Source: Paenibacillus sp. Soil766
Lineage (GTDB): Bacteria; Bacillota; Bacilli; Paenibacillales; NBRC-103111
DNA length: 64,000 nt
NCBI RefSeq assembly: GCF_001428105.1
Contig: NZ_LMSJ01000010.1
Coordinates: forward strand, 90,021-154,020
Direction: 5' to 3'
A model generated the notes under the pieces. That model was not told the DNA's origin and did no database searches. It saw only the letters and a program-made list of their open reading frames with translations. The position numbers and the translations under genes are program-made. Below are positions 27,180 through 38,839 of the stretch, piece after piece (within the stretch, counting starts at the first letter, position 1; the number at the start of each line of letters is the position of its first letter).

Positions 27180-28718
27180 TTATTTGTTTAGAATTGTTGC
27201 CCCAGTCATTTGCTGTGGTTGATTCAATCCTAAGAAATCTAGCATCGTTGGTGCTATATCTGCCAGAATACCGCCATCTCTTAGTGTAACAGATTTGTCC
27301 GTCACAATAAAAGGCACCGGATTCGTTGTATGCGCTGTGTTGCGTGAGCCGTCTGCATTCGTAACCACATCCGCGTTGCCGTGGTCCGCTGTGATGCAGA
27401 CTACGCCACCCTTGGCAAGGATCGCTTCGACCACTTTACCAAGACAATCGTCTGTCGCCTCGATCGCTTTCACCGTTGGTTCAAGCAATCCAGAGTGACC
27501 TACCATGTCTGGGTTCGCGAAGTTCAAGATGATAACATCATGCTTCTCAGCTTCAACTTCCTTCACAACCGCTTCCGCTAATTCGTAAGCGCTCATTTCC
27601 GGCTTCAAGTCATACGTAGCAACCTTCGGTGAAGGAATCAGAAGGCGAGTTTCACCTGGTAATTCAGCATCCCGACCGCCGCTGAAGAAGAACGTTACGT
27701 GCGGGTACTTTTCGGTTTCAGCAGCGCGAAGCTGCTTCAGACCATTTTGAGCCAGCACCTCGCCGAGCGTGTTGTCGAGATCCTTCGGTTTGTACGCTAC
27801 GAAACCGTCTACGGACTCGCTGAACAGCGTCAGACACACGTAGTAGAGGTTCTTCGCTACTTTAGGACCACGATCGAAGCCACGGAAGTCTTCATTTGTA
27901 AAGACTTGGGACAACTGGATCGCACGGTCTGGACGGAAGTTGAAGAAGATGACAGCATCGCCTGATTCTACAAGTCCTACCGGCTTGCCGTCGTCACCAA
28001 CGATAACCGTTGGCATAACAAACTCATCGTAGACGGATTTCTCGTAGGATTCAACAATCGCTTGCATCGGATCCGTGTAAGCAGGGCCTTCGCCATACAC
28101 CATGGCGCGGTAGGATTTCTCCGTACGCTCCCAGCGTTTGTCGCGGTCCATTGCATAATAGCGGCCTTGTACGGTCGCGATTTTGCCTACGCCAACTTCC
28201 TCGATTTTGTTCAGCAAGGCCTTCATGTACCCCTTCGCAGAATCCGGAGCTACGTCGCGGCCGTCCAGGAATGCGTGGATGTAGACTTCAACGAACTGTT
28301 CTTTCTTCGCTAAGTCCAATAGCGCAAACAAATGTTGAATGTGACTGTGCACGCCGCCGTCCGAAAGCAAACCATAGAGGTGCAGCTTCTTAGCGTTTTC
28401 TTTGGCATGACGAACAGCGCCGAGTATCGTTTGATTATCGTAAAATTCACCATCACGAATCGATTTGGAAATCCGCGTCAGATCCTGATACACCGTACGG
28501 CCTGCGCCGATGTTCAGGTGTCCTACCTCAGAATTCCCCATCTGGCCTTCTGGCAAACCTACAGCCTCACCGCAAGCAGTGAGGGTTGTATGAGGAAACG
28601 TAGACCAGTAACGGTCATAGTTAGGCTTTTTGGCATGAGCAACCGCATTCCCCTGCTCTTCCGAGCGGAGTCCGAAGCCATCGAGAATGATGAGTGCTAC
28701 CGGTTTCGGTCTGGACAT
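27180..28718 (-). CDS. gpmI: 2,3-bisphosphoglycerate-independent phosphoglycerate mutase
   Basis: Interconverts 3- and 2-phosphoglycerate with two Mn ions. At 512 residues it is of normal length. [11 protein letters not shown] carries the first metal Asp, and [17 protein letters not shown] has the phosphorylated Ser near residue 62. HGNAD and HTTNPVPF near the C-terminus complete the alkaline-phosphatase-type metal site. The start codon lies one base after the tpiA stop, so translation is likely coupled. Mn dependence makes this enzyme pH-sensitive in spore formers. Confidence 0.97.
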   Translation of the reverse strand: MSRPKPVALIILDGFGLRSEEQGNAVAHAKKPNYDRYWSTFPHTTLTACGEAVGLPEGQMGNSEVGHLNIGAGRTVYQDLTRISKSIRDGEFYDNQTILGAVRHAKENAKKLHLYGLLSDGGVHSHIQHLFALLDLAKKEQFVEVYIHAFLDGRDVAPDSAKGYMKALLNKIEEVGVGKIATVQGRYYAMDRDKRWERTEKSYRAMVYGEGPAYTDPMQAIVESYEKSVYDEFVMPTVIVGDDGKPVGLVESGDAVIFFNFRPDRAIQLSQVFTNEDFRGFDRGPKVAKNLYYVCLTLFSESVDGFVAYKPKDLDNTLGEVLAQNGLKQLRAAETEKYPHVTFFFSGGRDAELPGETRLLIPSPKVATYDLKPEMSAYELAEAVVKEVEAEKHDVIILNFANPDMVGHSGLLEPTVKAIEATDDCLGKVVEAILAKGGVVCITADHGNADVVTNADGSRNTAHTTNPVPFIVTDKSVTLRDGGILADIAPTMLDFLGLNQPQQMTGATILNK

Positions 28719-28719
28719 G

Positions 28720-29475
<756 letters not shown>

Positions 29476-29505
29476 TTAGACTCCTTTTTATGAGAAAATA
29501 ATTTC

Positions 29506-30687
29506 TTATTTGTCGTTAAGTGCTACTACGCCTGGCAATGCTTTACCTTCCATGAACTCCAAGGAAGCGCCGCCGCCTGTGGACATGTGGTTCATTTGCT
29601 CAGCCAAATGGAATTTCTCTGTTGCTGCAGCGGAATCTCCACCACCGATTACTGTGTAACCTTCAGTCGTTGCACAAGCTTGTGCGACTGCACGTGTACC
29701 GTGAGAGAAAGGTTCGATTTCGAATACGCCCATCGGTCCGTTCCAAACAACTAGTTTGGACTTCGCGATAACGTCTGCGTAAAGTTCACGCGTTTTCGGT
29801 CCGATGTCAATGCCTTCCCAATCCGCAGGAATGCTGTCGATGTCAACGATTTGCACGTTAGCATCAGCGCCGAATTTATCAGCAACAACGATATCCACCG
29901 GAAGCAGGAAGTTCACGCCTTTTTCTTTTGCTTTTGCAATAAAGCTAAGCGCTAGATCAAGTTTGGAGTTGTCCAGAAGTGATTTACCGATTTCATGGCC
30001 TTGTGCTTTCAAGAATGTATAGGACAGACCGCCGCCAATGAGGACGTTGTCTGCAATGTTCAGGAGGTTCTCAATGACTGCAATTTTGTCTTTTACTTTT
30101 GATCCGCCAACGATAGCTGTGAAAGGACGCTCTGGGTTGTTCAACGCTTTGCCTAGAACATCAAGCTCTTTCTCCATCAAAAGACCAGAAACCGCTGGGA
30201 TATAAGCTGCGATCCCTGAAGTCGAAGCATGCGCACGGTGAGCAGCACCGAAAGCATCGTTCACGAACAGATCAGCCAAGTCAGCGAAAGCTTTAGCCAA
30301 TTCTGGATCGTTTTTCTCTTCACCTTCGTTGAAACGAACGTTTTCAAGTAATAGTACATCGCCATTTTCAAGCGCATCGACTTGTGCTTTCACGATTTCA
30401 CCAACGGATTGATCCGCTTTGATCACGTTTTGACCTAGAAGCTCTGCCAATTTAGCAGCAACTGGTGTTAAACGAAGCTCTTCAACCACTTGTCCATTTG
30501 GACGACCAAAATGCGCAGCAAGAATAACTTTAGCGCCTTGCTCTACTAAGAATTTAATTGTAGGAAGCGTTTCTCTGATACGAGTATCGTCTGTGATTTG
30601 ACCGTTTTCTACAGGCACATTGAAATCAACGCGAACAAACACTCTCTTACCAGCTACTTCAACATCGCGAACACTTTTCTTATTCAT
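29506..30687 (-). CDS. pgk: Phosphoglycerate kinase
   Basis: Transfers the acyl phosphate of 1,3-bisphosphoglycerate to ADP. It has 393 residues, the usual bacterial length. Signatures include FVRVDFNVP, the basic patch [20 protein letters not shown], and the nucleotide loop GGGDSAAAT near the C-terminus. It is separated from gap by 124 bases that hold two small hairpins. Confidence 0.98.
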   Translation of the reverse strand: MNKKSVRDVEVAGKRVFVRVDFNVPVENGQITDDTRIRETLPTIKFLVEQGAKVILAAHFGRPNGQVVEELRLTPVAAKLAELLGQNVIKADQSVGEIVKAQVDALENGDVLLLENVRFNEGEEKNDPELAKAFADLADLFVNDAFGAAHRAHASTSGIAAYIPAVSGLLMEKELDVLGKALNNPERPFTAIVGGSKVKDKIAVIENLLNIADNVLIGGGLSYTFLKAQGHEIGKSLLDNSKLDLALSFIAKAKEKGVNFLLPVDIVVADKFGADANVQIVDIDSIPADWEGIDIGPKTRELYADVIAKSKLVVWNGPMGVFEIEPFSHGTRAVAQACATTEGYTVIGGGDSAAATEKFHLAEQMNHMSTGGGASLEFMEGKALPGVVALNDK

Positions 30688-30738
30688 CGTAAAAGCCTCC
30701 TGAGCATGTATGGTTATCTACCGGTTCCATCTTTTTCT

Positions 30739-30779
30739 ATGTGTAAATCGCACATAAAGAGGAGAATCGCTTCTCCCCT
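30739..30779. other. Tandem hairpins in the gap-pgk spacer
   Basis: ATGTG..CACAT (30739-30755) and GGAGAA..TTCTCC (30761-30778) are two small adjacent stems in the spacer between gap and pgk. They may set differential transcript stability or attenuate downstream expression. Neither has a strong T-run. Confidence 0.45.
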
Positions 30780-30811
30780 TCATGTGGTTTTCCAGTTGAT
30801 GAATTATGAAA

Positions 30812-31831
<1,020 letters not shown>

Positions 31832-31894
31832 CTAGGTTTACATGCATTATATATATTTCAAAACGTAAGCCGATAAGGGCACACGTTATGATGT

Positions 31895-32929
31895 CTAACT
31901 TCCTACTTGGACATGCTTCATGATTTCTAAGGCAGCTGCTTCATCTGTAACCAATACATCTTCTTGCCCATGTCGTAGTACAGAAGCGATCGCTTCCCCC
32001 TTGCTCTTCCCGCCAGCAACACCGATCACAACTTCAACACGCTGCAAATCTTCCAGTCGAAGTCCGACTGTCGGCATCTTATGAACCACATTTCCTTGGC
32101 GGTCAAAATAATACCCGAGCGCCTCAGCAAGTGCACCATCAGCTCTCAGACTTCCCGTAGTATCACTATCTACTTTACGTCTGCGTGCCATGACCATAGC
32201 ATCTCCGATACCATGGACAACAATGCGACAACTGCGCACCGCGTTCACAACTTCCTGAATCTGTGGATCTTGAATCAGCGATTGATACGCCTCTTCGCCA
32301 AGATGATCTGGCACATGCAACAGCCTGTATTTTCCGCCTGTCTTCTTGGCCATAATGGAAGCGATCGTGTTCGCTTGCATATCCACACTTTCACCAAGTC
32401 CTCCTCGTGCGGGAACGAACAAGCTCCCTTTCATCGAAGAAGATAATGCCAAGTTATTGGCAATCTGTGCCATCGTTGACCCACCGGTTACCGCGATAAT
32501 ATCATCTTTGGCAATATATTTACGCAAAGCGGCCGCGCCAGCGCGTCCAAGCTCTTTCTTCGTAAATACCGAAGTATCGGAATCCCCTGGGACGATAATC
32601 ACATTGGAGATGTGAAAAGCTTTGGCAATGCTGTCTTCCAAATCTGTTAAGCCAAATGCCATCTTAATGATCGGCTGCATATCTTCCAGCAGCTGACGAC
32701 CAGACTCACTGATCTTCATTCCGCTTGCGTCCGATTCCAGAAGCCCTAGCTCCTTCAAGAAATCCACTTCACCGCGGAGTACGCGCTCCGTCATGTCGAG
32801 TGAGGACGCTAACGTCCTTCGTCCGACAACGCCGGAAACCAAGATGTGTTGCAGAATTGAGTAGCGTTTCTTCATGATGTCCATAAGATCAGGCATGAGC
32901 TGTTTCTGAATGTCTAGAATCTCTCTCAT
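31895..32929 (-). CDS. cggR: Central glycolytic genes regulator CggR (SorC family)
   Basis: The 344-residue repressor of the glycolytic operon is released by fructose-1,6-bisphosphate. The N-terminus carries a helix-turn-helix (about 25-60, VVGRRTLASSLDMTERVLRG) and the rest is a SorC-type sugar-phosphate-binding domain (about 90-340; AVTGGSTMAQIA, GIGDAMVMARRR). It precedes gap, and a matching operator lies 34-69 bases upstream of its start, so it represses its own operon. Confidence 0.95.
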   Translation of the reverse strand: MREILDIQKQLMPDLMDIMKKRYSILQHILVSGVVGRRTLASSLDMTERVLRGEVDFLKELGLLESDASGMKISESGRQLLEDMQPIIKMAFGLTDLEDSIAKAFHISNVIIVPGDSDTSVFTKKELGRAGAAALRKYIAKDDIIAVTGGSTMAQIANNLALSSSMKGSLFVPARGGLGESVDMQANTIASIMAKKTGGKYRLLHVPDHLGEEAYQSLIQDPQIQEVVNAVRSCRIVVHGIGDAMVMARRRKVDSDTTGSLRADGALAEALGYYFDRQGNVVHKMPTVGLRLEDLQRVEVVIGVAGGKSKGEAIASVLRHGQEDVLVTDEAAALEIMKHVQVGS

Positions 32930-32962
32930 AGGACGACTTTCAACGCTCCCGATCCATTGTAG

Positions 32963-32998
32963 GACGTTTTATGTCCCGGGCATACATTTTGTGTCCCA
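32963..32998 (-). promoter_or_regulatory. CggR operator
   Basis: On the minus strand the sequence is TGGGAC-N6-TGTA-N4-CGGGAC-N6-CGTC. This is the same spacing as the known B. subtilis CggR site CGGGAC-N6-TGTC-N4-CGGGAC-N6-TGTC, with three substitutions. It lies downstream of the proposed promoter, consistent with a roadblock mechanism. Confidence 0.85.
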
Positions 32999-33058
32999 CC
33001 CGGGTGAAAAAAAAGTTCCTTGCGCAATTCCATATTTCAAATCTCTTTTACAGTTCTT

Positions 33059-33087
33059 ATTATAACCACTTTTCCCTCAACATTCAA
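33059..33087 (-). promoter_or_regulatory. Sigma-A promoter of the glycolytic operon
   Basis: TTGAAT (33087-33082) and TATAAT (33064-33059) are separated by 17 bases. The predicted transcription start near 33052 lies about 55 bases upstream of the CggR operator. Confidence 0.7.
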
Positions 33088-33193
33088 CATTTGTTCAAAC
33101 ATTTTTCTCCAAATAGACCTGTAAGGGCTTACCTCCTTGCTTTTTATGGAAAGCTGACTTATAATAACCCTTGCTTCACTTTTTCTAAACTAT

Positions 33194-33265
33194 GCGCCCG
33201 TGGTCCAATGGATATGACGTAGGCCTCCGAAGCCTGAGATAAAGGTTCGATTCCTTTCGGGCGCG
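33194..33265 (+). tRNA. tRNA-Arg (anticodon CCG)
   Basis: The acceptor stem GCGCCCG pairs with CGGGCGC. The anticodon stem TAGGC/GCCTG encloses loop CTCCGAA, giving CCG. The T-arm is AAAGG-TTCGATT-CCTTT. CCA is not encoded. It reads CGG codons. Confidence 0.95.
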
Positions 33266-33303
33266 TCCAACAAATCAGCTACAAGAGAAACGGTTTAATC
33301 GCC

Positions 33304-33329
33304 AAATCAGCTCTGAAGCTGATTTTTTT
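33304..33329 (+). terminator. Terminator after tRNA-Arg
   Basis: AAATCAGCT and AGCTGATTT form a 9-bp stem with loop CTGA, followed by seven T residues. Confidence 0.85.
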
Positions 33330-33337
33330 GTGTTTAG

Positions 33338-33377
33338 TTTGACCTTTCTTGACCTTCAGACGTTTTTTCGTTATCAT
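33338..33377 (+). promoter_or_regulatory. CtsR box and sigma-A promoter of clpP
   Basis: TTTGACC-TTT-CTTGACC (33338-33354) matches the CtsR heat-shock operator (two GTCAAA-type heptamers spaced by three) with one deviation. The second heptamer overlaps the -35 TTGACC (33349-33354), which is 17 bases from TATCAT (33372-33377). CtsR should therefore block clpP transcription until heat or protein stress. Confidence 0.85.
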
Positions 33378-33445
33378 ACTTGTAGATACTGTAAATAGTA
33401 TGTAACCCAAATAGTAGGTAACTCAACCCCAAGGAGGTCATTCTC

Positions 33446-34027
33446 ATGAGTTTTATTCCTATGGTCGTCGAACAAGACGCGCGCGGTGAAAGAGGATATG
33501 ACATCTACTCTCGCTTGCTGAAGGACCGCATTATATTCTTAGGCACAGGTGTCAACGATGTTGTGGCGAATTCCATCATTGCTCAGTTGCTCTTCTTGGC
33601 CGCTCAAGATCCTGATAAAGATATCTCGCTTTACATTAACAGCCCAGGTGGCTCCATCACAGCCGGTATGGCGATCTACGACACCATGCAGTTCATCAAA
33701 CCAGACGTATCCACGATCTGTGTTGGTATGGCGGCTTCCATGGGCGCATTCTTGCTCACAGCTGGTGCCAAAGGCAAGCGTTACGCGCTTCCGAACAGCG
33801 AAGTCATGATTCACCAACCACTTGGCGGCGCAGAAGGTCAAGCCTCTGATATCGAAATTCGCGCTAAGCGTATTTTGAAAATGAGAGATAACCTGAACAC
33901 GATTCTAGCTGAGCGCACAGGACAAACGTTCGAGCGCATCGAGAAGGATACGGACCGTGATAACTTCATGAGCGCGAAAGAAGCAGCCGAATATGGACTC
34001 ATCGATAAAGTCATCGAGCGCGTCTAA
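33446..34027 (+). CDS. clpP: ATP-dependent Clp protease proteolytic subunit ClpP
   Basis: The 193-residue serine protease forms the tetradecameric chamber that degrades proteins delivered by ClpX or ClpC, including SsrA-tagged ones. The catalytic Ser lies in [11 protein letters not shown] (about 98), His in MIHQPLGG (about 123), and Asp in the later [10 protein letters not shown] (about 172). The ATG follows AAGGAGGTCATTCTC. It is monocistronic, between its CtsR-controlled promoter and a terminator. Confidence 0.98.
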   Translation: MSFIPMVVEQDARGERGYDIYSRLLKDRIIFLGTGVNDVVANSIIAQLLFLAAQDPDKDISLYINSPGGSITAGMAIYDTMQFIKPDVSTICVGMAASMGAFLLTAGAKGKRYALPNSEVMIHQPLGGAEGQASDIEIRAKRILKMRDNLNTILAERTGQTFERIEKDTDRDNFMSAKEAAEYGLIDKVIERV

Positions 34028-34043
34028 TTTATAAACAAACAAG

Positions 34044-34091
34044 CCAGCCTGTTACGATTGCTCTAGGAGCAAGCCGTGAGGCTGGTTTTTT
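34044..34091 (+). terminator. clpP terminator
   Basis: CCAGCCT pairs with AGGCTGG, an inner TGCTC/GAGCA stem strengthens it, and six T residues follow. Confidence 0.8.
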
Positions 34092-34440
34092 ATTGTATCG
34101 GAAATTACGCAGGCTGCTCTCATTGGTGGATAAGTACGGTGAAATGGAGCAAGGATCTGACAGCCACGATGTGGCAGGCACTGCGTACGGGGAGTTTCGT
34201 GGAACGACTACATAAGGAACACTTTCACGGTTATTGCGTTCGAACTTTTATGATGCAGAATAAAGTGATGTGGTAACGCTATTTGCACGAGTGAATCGTC
34301 GTGGGAGCAAGTAAGATGACGTCATAGCGCTATTTTTTCCAAAACCAGTAGTTGGGAGGCTCATGGAGGGAAAAGACAAAAGACTTGTACGAAGTTCAGA
34401 ACCGTGGAAACATTGACTTCATCACGTCTTCTAATTGCAC
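34092..34440. other. Intergenic stretch without a gene
   Basis: No supportable coding frame or RNA is seen between the clpP terminator and the convergent terminator of the stalk-domain gene. Short near-repeats of AACGCTATTT and AGCGCTATTT occur near 34277 and 34328. Confidence 0.4.
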
Positions 34441-34484
34441 AAAAGCCTCAGAAGCGCTAGTGATATCACCAGTCTCCTAAGGCT
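34441..34484 (-). terminator. Terminator of the stalk-domain gene
   Basis: On the minus strand an AGCCTTAG/CTGAGGCT stem with one bulge is followed by TTTTGTG. It lies about ten bases after the stop at 34495. Confidence 0.55.
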
Positions 34485-34494
34485 ATTCATTATC

Positions 34495-36258
34495 TTATTT
34501 CAAATCTTCCAACGGATAGAAAATCAAATCAATCGGGAATGCTGAGCCCGCTGGAGGCGTAAACTCAATATCTAACGCTTCTTCCGTTCCTGTCGTGCGC
34601 GCTAATACTTCCAAGCCATCAAATGCCGTAATGACACCGGAATACGGTACAGGAATAATTTCTCCGTTGATTTTAAACGGCCCCTTGAACACGCCGCCTC
34701 TAGCCATGATCATCACAGCCATTTTGCGCGGCTTATCCGCATGGATTTTATACACTACGCCATAATTCCCGCCATTCTCCACGACTTGCTTACGCATCAC
34801 ATCGTAGCCTTTGACGAATGGATCTGTCTTATTATCACCGATCGTTAACACAGAGGCTTTGGTAAAGCTCGTGGCGTCAATTTTCCATTCAATCTCGGAA
34901 ACGGGGAACGTACCGCGAACATGACCGTTAAAAGAAAGGAGTGGCAACTCCTTCACGATCGTTGGCGTCAGCATCTTATCCGTTGCGATAAAGGACATTT
35001 GAAGCTCGCCGTTCGTTTCAACATCATAGAACAAATTCACACCTTGCCCTGGATAAAATTCAGGCAACTTCGCATACACATAGCTTGCGTGAGGCAGAAC
35101 CGTCATCTCATCTGTATATACATTGTTTAGAAGGAAATCAACCGAAGCTTCGCTGCCAATCAAATTCGCATAAACCGAAGGGTAGACTTCGCCTTTATTC
35201 GTCGTTTTAATCGTAATCGGCTTATCCGTGTTGTTTGTCGCGAAAATGGCAAACGTCATCTTCTGTTGAGTACCATTGATATGATCCGCGTACAAACGCG
35301 CTTTACCATTAATGTTGTCTTGATACAAAATACCGCTAGTCGTGAATTCTTCTGGGCTGTCGCTAACTAGCAGTGTGCGCCCTTGAACTTCTTTCACATC
35401 TTTCGGAAGCATCGGCAACTCGTTGAAATGTGACCAGATCGTTGTCCAATTGGTTTTAATAAACCCGCCAACCGGCTTCATGTAAATCGGATACTCGACT
35501 TCTGACAAGTAAGGTTCATTTACAACAGTCACAAAACTTTTGAACAACTTGCTCACATGCCCATGACCATCCTTAACCGTTAAGGTTACTGGATATTGAC
35601 CCGCTTTGAAGAACGCCTCTTGTTTACCTGTCCAATCGAAGGATACGATGCCTTCTGCATCTGGATCATAACTCAAATCCAAATATTTAACAGGCTCACC
35701 AAGCCTGTAGGTAGGCTTCGCAGTAGCGAACTTAGCAACTGGACGAGAATTGCTGTCTTGATCGATATAGATGCCCTCAGGGGCTTTAAAATGCACGATC
35801 TCTACTCGTCTTAATTCATTGTTGTAGGTATACTTGGCACCCATGTAATCCGCTAGCCATGTCAGCTTCACAAGCAACTTGCCATTCACGATAGCAGCTA
35901 CGGAATTAAACGGTACATCCACCCCATTCGTTGTCACCGTCTTGTGATCGGAATCCAGCACGATGTTGTAGCCTGGAGGCGCCATTTGAATCGTGCGTGA
36001 TAAATCATTCCACTCTACTTTAAATCCTAATGTATCACCCAAGAATTTGGCTGGAACGAAGGTGCTTCCATCAATAATGGTAGAAGGAGATTCTAGATGG
36101 ATCTGCTCTTGATTAACGAATGCTTCTGACTTGTCGATATAAAGTAAAATAAAGGACGAGCTTGTTGATACCGCATGCGCGGCTGGTGCGGTAATTGTGC
36201 TTACTAGAAATACGAGTAAGGCCAGTAGAGCAATCATTTCTTTTTTTACTACATTCAT
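34495..36258 (-). CDS. Exported protein with copper-amine-oxidase-like N-terminal (stalk) domain
   Basis: The 587-residue protein has a signal peptide (1-29, ending AAHA) and a copper amine oxidase N-terminal-like domain (about 38-155), recognised by SFVPAKFLGDTLGFKVEWND and repeated beta strands. A PKD-like strand pattern (FDWTGKQEAFFKAGQYPVTLTV) follows near 200-245, then about 340 residues of unidentified beta-rich sequence. This stalk domain is very common in Paenibacillus cell-surface proteins and does not imply oxidase activity. No copper ligands are evident. It is monocistronic. Confidence 0.8.
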   Translation of the reverse strand: MNVVKKEMIALLALLVFLVSTITAPAAHAVSTSSSFILLYIDKSEAFVNQEQIHLESPSTIIDGSTFVPAKFLGDTLGFKVEWNDLSRTIQMAPPGYNIVLDSDHKTVTTNGVDVPFNSVAAIVNGKLLVKLTWLADYMGAKYTYNNELRRVEIVHFKAPEGIYIDQDSNSRPVAKFATAKPTYRLGEPVKYLDLSYDPDAEGIVSFDWTGKQEAFFKAGQYPVTLTVKDGHGHVSKLFKSFVTVVNEPYLSEVEYPIYMKPVGGFIKTNWTTIWSHFNELPMLPKDVKEVQGRTLLVSDSPEEFTTSGILYQDNINGKARLYADHINGTQQKMTFAIFATNNTDKPITIKTTNKGEVYPSVYANLIGSEASVDFLLNNVYTDEMTVLPHASYVYAKLPEFYPGQGVNLFYDVETNGELQMSFIATDKMLTPTIVKELPLLSFNGHVRGTFPVSEIEWKIDATSFTKASVLTIGDNKTDPFVKGYDVMRKQVVENGGNYGVVYKIHADKPRKMAVMIMARGGVFKGPFKINGEIIPVPYSGVITAFDGLEVLARTTGTEEALDIEFTPPAGSAFPIDLIFYPLEDLK

Positions 36259-36434
36259 TTCACTTCGGCTCCTTCTTCAAGCTTGGGATAAGCGCACTAT
36301 TTAGAAATACAAATAGCCTTATCCATCACGACCACGTTTATTAGACGTAGCCAATTGAAAAAGGTTGCTAATCCCAATATTTGTTAACAAATTTGACACT
36401 TTTAGCAAAGCGTAGATGCCCACCTATAAACTGC

Positions 36435-36463
36435 AAAAAAGCCCCCTCGAAAGGTAGGCTTTT
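36435..36463 (-). terminator. Terminator of the HPr-family gene
   Basis: AAAAGCC and GGCTTTT pair on the minus strand, followed by further T residues, just after the stop at 36470. Confidence 0.7.
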
Positions 36464-36469
36464 AAAGGA

Positions 36470-36739
36470 TTATTGGTTTTCCAATTCTTCCTTACTGACT
36501 AATGTGACTAAAGCGTTTACAGCCTGCTCTGCATCCGAACCTTCTGCACTTATGAAGACTTCGGTCCCTGTGCTGATCGCAAGACTCATAATTCCCATGA
36601 TGCTCTTCGCATTCACTTTCTTCTCATCTTTCTCAACAAAGATCTCCGATGAAAACTTATTCGCCTCTTGAACAAACAATGCCGCAGGTCTGGCATGAAG
36701 TCCTGTTCTCAACTTCACAACGACTGGACGTCTGGACAT
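36470..36739 (-). CDS. HPr-family phosphocarrier protein at the crh locus
   Basis: The 89-residue protein carries KLRTGLHARPAALFV with the His that PTS enzyme I phosphorylates (residue 15 equivalent), and NAKSIMGIMSLA with the Ser that HPr kinase phosphorylates (46 equivalent). Its neighbourhood (whiA-yvcK-rapZ upstream) is that of crh in Bacillus. B. subtilis Crh has Gln instead of His and cannot act in the PTS. The rest of the protein (FVQEANKF, VNAKSIMG) is very Crh-like. It may act both as HPr and as CcpA co-repressor, so I leave the symbol open. Confidence 0.9.
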   Translation of the reverse strand: MSRRPVVVKLRTGLHARPAALFVQEANKFSSEIFVEKDEKKVNAKSIMGIMSLAISTGTEVFISAEGSDAEQAVNALVTLVSKEELENQ

Positions 36740-36886
36740 GGAACTAATTCCCCCTAGTGTGGAGCTTATATGGATTACTATTAATAACAGCGTTTACCTT
36801 ATGTTTTAATATTATAGCATTTTTCCTTCAAGTACACTAGAAAAAATGCGAAAAACTTATACAATCGTTATTCAGCCCCAAATTCT

Positions 36887-37828
36887 CTACGAATTTCGGT
36901 GTTTTTCGGCCAATTCGTCTATTTTTCGCAGGCGGTGGTTCACACCTGACTTACTGACACTGCCCGAAAGCATGTCTCCGACTTCCTTCAAATTCAAGTC
37001 AGGATGCGCAAGCCTAATTTCCGCAACCTCTCTTAACTTCTCAGGCAAGCTGTCTAGACCAATCTCACGTTGTAATAATCGAATATTTTCGATTTGTCTA
37101 ACGGCTGCCCCGATCGTTTTGTTCAAGTTCGCCGTTTCACAGTTGACGATGCGATTAACGGAATTCCTCATATCCTTCATAATTCGGACATCCTCGAAGC
37201 GCAGCAGTGCTTGATGTGCTCCAATGATATTGAGAAACTCGATAATTTTCTCGCCTTCCTTAATGTACAGTACGAACCCTTTCTTACGTTCAATGAATCG
37301 GGCGTTCAAGTCGAACTTGTTCGCAAGCTGTGTTAAAGCTTTACAGTGTTCTTCATAAATCGAAGCGATTTCCAAATGATAGGAAGACCCCTCCGGATTA
37401 TTGACAGAACCGCCAGCCATGAAGGCTCCTCGAAGATAAGCACGCTTGCAGCAATTGCCGCGAATAATGTCCTTGTTAATCCCCGTCGTAAAAATGAACC
37501 CCTCCGAGACGATCTTCAAATCACTGAGCAGTTCCTGTACTTGACCAGGCACCCTAACAATGTACACATTATTCTTCTTTAGACGCATTTTCTTACGCAC
37601 GAGCAACTCCGTGTGTGTATTATACGTCTTCTTGATCAGCGAGTAAATCCGCCGCGCTATGGCAGCGTTCTCCGTAGATACATCCAACACGACGCGCTGG
37701 TTCGTTAACTGAACAGCGCCATTCATTCGAATGAGCGCAGACAGCTCCGCTTTTTCACAGCATGAATCCGAATCATTAATTAACGTTAATTCTTTTTTGG
37801 TTGTTGCCGCAAAGGACAAGGGACTCAC
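36887..37828 (-). CDS. whiA: WhiA, LAGLIDADG-like DNA-binding protein
   Basis: The 313-residue protein combines an N-terminal pair of LAGLIDADG-like folds ([20 protein letters not shown] near 130-150) with a C-terminal helix-turn-helix ([20 protein letters not shown], and [12 protein letters not shown] near 290-302). The nuclease residues are lost in this family. In Firmicutes WhiA affects division and chromosome segregation. The gene's start overlaps the yvcK stop by four bases, indicating translational coupling. Confidence 0.96.
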   Translation of the reverse strand: MSPLSFAATTKKELTLINDSDSCCEKAELSALIRMNGAVQLTNQRVVLDVSTENAAIARRIYSLIKKTYNTHTELLVRKKMRLKKNNVYIVRVPGQVQELLSDLKIVSEGFIFTTGINKDIIRGNCCKRAYLRGAFMAGGSVNNPEGSSYHLEIASIYEEHCKALTQLANKFDLNARFIERKKGFVLYIKEGEKIIEFLNIIGAHQALLRFEDVRIMKDMRNSVNRIVNCETANLNKTIGAAVRQIENIRLLQREIGLDSLPEKLREVAEIRLAHPDLNLKEVGDMLSGSVSKSGVNHRLRKIDELAEKHRNS

Positions 37829-38808
37829 TTCTTCCTTAACAGCCAGCTTTCGACGAGCTGATAGATATGGTCACTCAATTTCTCTGCATCATGGCGAAGA
37901 TAGGTACGGAATAACACAAGTCGATCTGCAATGACCCGATACCCTCGTTTCGTCACTTCATCCAAATCTAAATGAACCGCTTTTGAACCTTTTTCCGCAT
38001 ATTTCGCTTGCACCTGCGGTGGAATTTCACCATTATTCACGATCACATAATCAAACAAATGCTGACCTAAGTGATCATAAATGGCATCCAGATGATCACT
38101 CACTGAATAGTCATCGGTTTCTCCAGGCTGTGTCATGACATTACAAATGAACAATTTCACAGCATTCGATGCCTCGATTTCCTTTGCAATCCCTGGTACA
38201 AGTAAATTCGGCAGCAAACTTGTATATAAACTGCCAGGACCGCACAAGATAGCATCTGCTTCACGTATTGCTTGAACAGCTTCTGTGAGTGGTGTTACCC
38301 CCGCCGGTTCAATGAATACTTTCTTGATCCGTCCATCGGCCTTCGGAATTTTGGACTCCCCAACAACTAAAGTCCCGTCCTCCATAATGGCTTTCAGCAC
38401 AATCGCTTGATTCGAAGCCGGGAGCACTCTTCCGCGAACAGCAAATACGCGATTCATTTCTTGCACAGCAGTAACAAAATCACCTGTAATATCTGTCAAT
38501 GCCGCTAGTATTAGATTCCCCAGACTGTGTCCGGCTAAACCTGTACCGTTCTGAAATCGATACTGAAGCATTAATGACAACAACGGCTCAACGTCTGCTA
38601 ACGATGTTAACACATTTCGAATATCCCCCGGAGGCGGCATCTGCAATTCACTCCGCAAGATACCAGAGCTTCCTCCATCGTCTGCAACGGTCACGATAGC
38701 TGTGATATCAACCGGCTTTTCTTTCAGTCCTCTTAGCATAACAGAGAGCCCTGTTCCACCGCCAATAACGACTATTCGGGGCTTGCGTTGTAATTGACCA
38801 AGCTCCAT
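37825..38808 (-). CDS. yvcK: YvcK/GlmR-type gluconeogenesis factor
   Basis: The 327-residue protein has the CofD/UPF0052 fold with the glycine-rich UDP-sugar-binding loop [17 protein letters not shown] (about 12-28) and [13 protein letters not shown]. It supports growth on gluconeogenic substrates and cell-wall precursor supply by activating GlmS and binding UDP-GlcNAc. It lies between rapZ and whiA in the conserved cluster. Confidence 0.95.
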   Translation of the reverse strand: MELGQLQRKPRIVVIGGGTGLSVMLRGLKEKPVDITAIVTVADDGGSSGILRSELQMPPPGDIRNVLTSLADVEPLLSLMLQYRFQNGTGLAGHSLGNLILAALTDITGDFVTAVQEMNRVFAVRGRVLPASNQAIVLKAIMEDGTLVVGESKIPKADGRIKKVFIEPAGVTPLTEAVQAIREADAILCGPGSLYTSLLPNLLVPGIAKEIEASNAVKLFICNVMTQPGETDDYSVSDHLDAIYDHLGQHLFDYVIVNNGEIPPQVQAKYAEKGSKAVHLDLDEVTKRGYRVIADRLVLFRTYLRHDAEKLSDHIYQLVESWLLRKK

Positions 38809-38839
38809 ACTTCTTCCACCCTCTTACTGACATAGCCGT

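Noticed and set aside
34076..34276. 66-codon plus-strand frame after clpP
   Set aside because: It starts inside the clpP terminator, has no ribosome site and no recognisable domain.
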